40,767 bases of DNA from Actinomycetes bacterium (GTDB lineage: Bacteria; Actinomycetota; Actinomycetes; Mycobacteriales; Mycobacteriaceae), in the NCBI GenBank assembly GCA_029780675.1, contig JAKOYE010000011.1, positions 1 to 40,767 of the forward strand. The letters are read 5' to 3'. The notes below the pieces were generated by a model that was not told the DNA's origin, did no database searches, and saw nothing but the letters and a program-made list of their open reading frames with translations. This document shows positions 40,059 to 40,767 of the stretch, piece by piece. Each line of letters starts with the position of its first letter. Position 1 is the first letter of the stretch. Position numbers and translations under genes: made by a program.

Positions 40059-40767
40059 GTGCCGGTCGTCACCGTGACCGACTCGGCGGCGCGGCTGCCT
40101 CGTAACCTCTTGCAATCTTTGGGGATTCGCGTCGTCCCGTTGCACGTTCTGCTCGACGGCCGCGATCTTCGAGATGGTATCGACGAGCTTCCCGCGGACC
40201 TCTACCAGCGTGAGGCGGGTACCGTCGGGGCCGCCCCGGCCGAACTCGCCGCAGCGTACGAAGCGGCACTTGCCGACAGCGCAGGCGACGGTGTGGTCGC
40301 CGTGCACCTGTCGGCCGAATTGTCCAGCACCTGCGGCTCAGCCGAGCATGCGGCCCGGGCTTTCGGCGGCCGGGTGGTGGTCGTCGACTCCCGATCGGCG
40401 GCGATGGGCAGTGGATTCGTCGCACTGGCCGCCGCGCGGGCTGCGGCGCATGGGGCTGATCTGGACGACGTTGTCAGGCAGGCGCTTTCGACGGTCGACC
40501 GGGTACATGCCTTCATCGTCGTGCAGCGGTTGGAGAATCTGCGGCGCAGTGGCCGCATAGGCGCCACCGCGTCCTGGCTGGGCACCGCCCTGGCCATCAA
40601 GCCGCTGTTGCGTCTCGAGGCGGGCAGGCTGGTGCTGGGGCAACGAGTCCGCACCACGTCCAGGGCCACCGCGGCGATGGTGGAGCAGGTGCTGGAGGTG
40701 GTGGGGGAGCGGCGCGCCGAAGTGGCGGTCCAGCACGTGGACAACCCGGCCGCGGCAGCGGAGGTGG
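40059..40767 (+). CDS. DegV-family fatty-acid-binding protein (partial)
   Basis: The first 236 residues of a protein cut by the window end. VPVVTVTDSAARLP at the start, VVAVHLSAELSSTCGSAEHAA, VVVVDSRSAAMGSGF and VQRLENLRRSGRIG match the DegV/FakB fold, which binds a fatty acid; the position corresponds to Rv2417c. DegV proteins present fatty acids to a kinase in Firmicutes; in mycobacteria a similar role is not proven. GTG 40059 starts three bases after the octT stop, so it belongs to the nadD operon. Neighbouring octanoyl transfer by OctT makes a shared acyl theme plausible. Confidence 0.88.
   Translation, partial: MPVVTVTDSAARLPRNLLQSLGIRVVPLHVLLDGRDLRDGIDELPADLYQREAGTVGAAPAELAAAYEAALADSAGDGVVAVHLSAELSSTCGSAEHAARAFGGRVVVVDSRSAAMGSGFVALAAARAAAHGADLDDVVRQALSTVDRVHAFIVVQRLENLRRSGRIGATASWLGTALAIKPLLRLEAGRLVLGQRVRTTSRATAAMVEQVLEVVGERRAEVAVQHVDNPAAAAEV

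Overview
This window is a GC-rich mycobacterial chromosome segment. The evidence is gene order: rpfE, the Rv2449c-type reductase, valS, folC, the Rv2446c-type membrane protein, ndkA, rne, rplU, rpmA, obgE, proB, nadE, proA, the Rv2426c/Rv2425c MoxR-vWA pair, nadD, rsfS, gpgP, octT and a degV gene cut by the window end. This is the Rv2450c-Rv2417c order of Mycobacterium tuberculosis, here all on the + strand. The three large repeat proteins carry signal-peptide-like N-termini instead of PE or PPE domains, which suggests a non-tuberculous mycobacterium. The species cannot be fixed from sequence alone.

Layout. 1-700: strong terminator, then a resuscitation-promoting factor. 791-3019: signal peptide + PGRS + seven YVTN beta-propeller repeats. 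3034-4308: enoyl-reductase-like protein. 4360-5880 (approximate): an IS110-family insertion sequence on the minus strand, with a structured upstream region that may encode a bridge RNA. 6003-11587: DUF937 protein, valS, folC, DUF4233 protein, ndkA. 11831-18302: rne with an extreme acidic tail, rplU-rpmA-obgE-proB. 18454-21804: a second PGRS protein ending in a cadherin/VCBS-like segment and a papain/C39-like cysteine peptidase domain. 21832-25079: a minus-strand three-gene unit (membrane SpoIIE/PP2C phosphatase, class II sirtuin, unknown protein). 25199-27247: nadE. 27323-32955: a very large MPTR (NxGxGN) repeat protein with the same signal peptide type as the second PGRS protein, split by a frameshift. 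32978-40767: TIGR04255 protein, proA, MoxR ATPase, vWA protein, nadD, rsfS, gpgP, octT, degV (partial).

How the genes relate. The core is housekeeping: tRNA charging, folate, nucleotide balance, RNA decay, ribosome assembly (rplU, rpmA, obgE, rsfS), proline (proB, proA), NAD (nadE, nadD, with an NAD-consuming sirtuin next door) and methylglucose lipopolysaccharide precursors (gpgP, octT). Accessory DNA has entered at four junctions: three exported repeat proteins and one IS110 element. Between nadE and proA, where M. tuberculosis carries PE25/PPE41, this genome carries the signal-peptide MPTR protein. Several starts (3034, 6654, 27323, 32978, 33902, 37549) sit 6-8 bases after a TANNNT -10 box, the pattern of leaderless mycobacterial mRNAs.

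Most unusual items: the PGRS-cysteine peptidase fusion; the shared signal peptide and Cys-pair module replacing PE domains; the putative bridge RNA locus; three ATAGGGC repeats at exact 11-base period before nadE; twin hairpins in the rplU leader; and the MPTR frameshift. No tRNA, rRNA or CRISPR array was seen.
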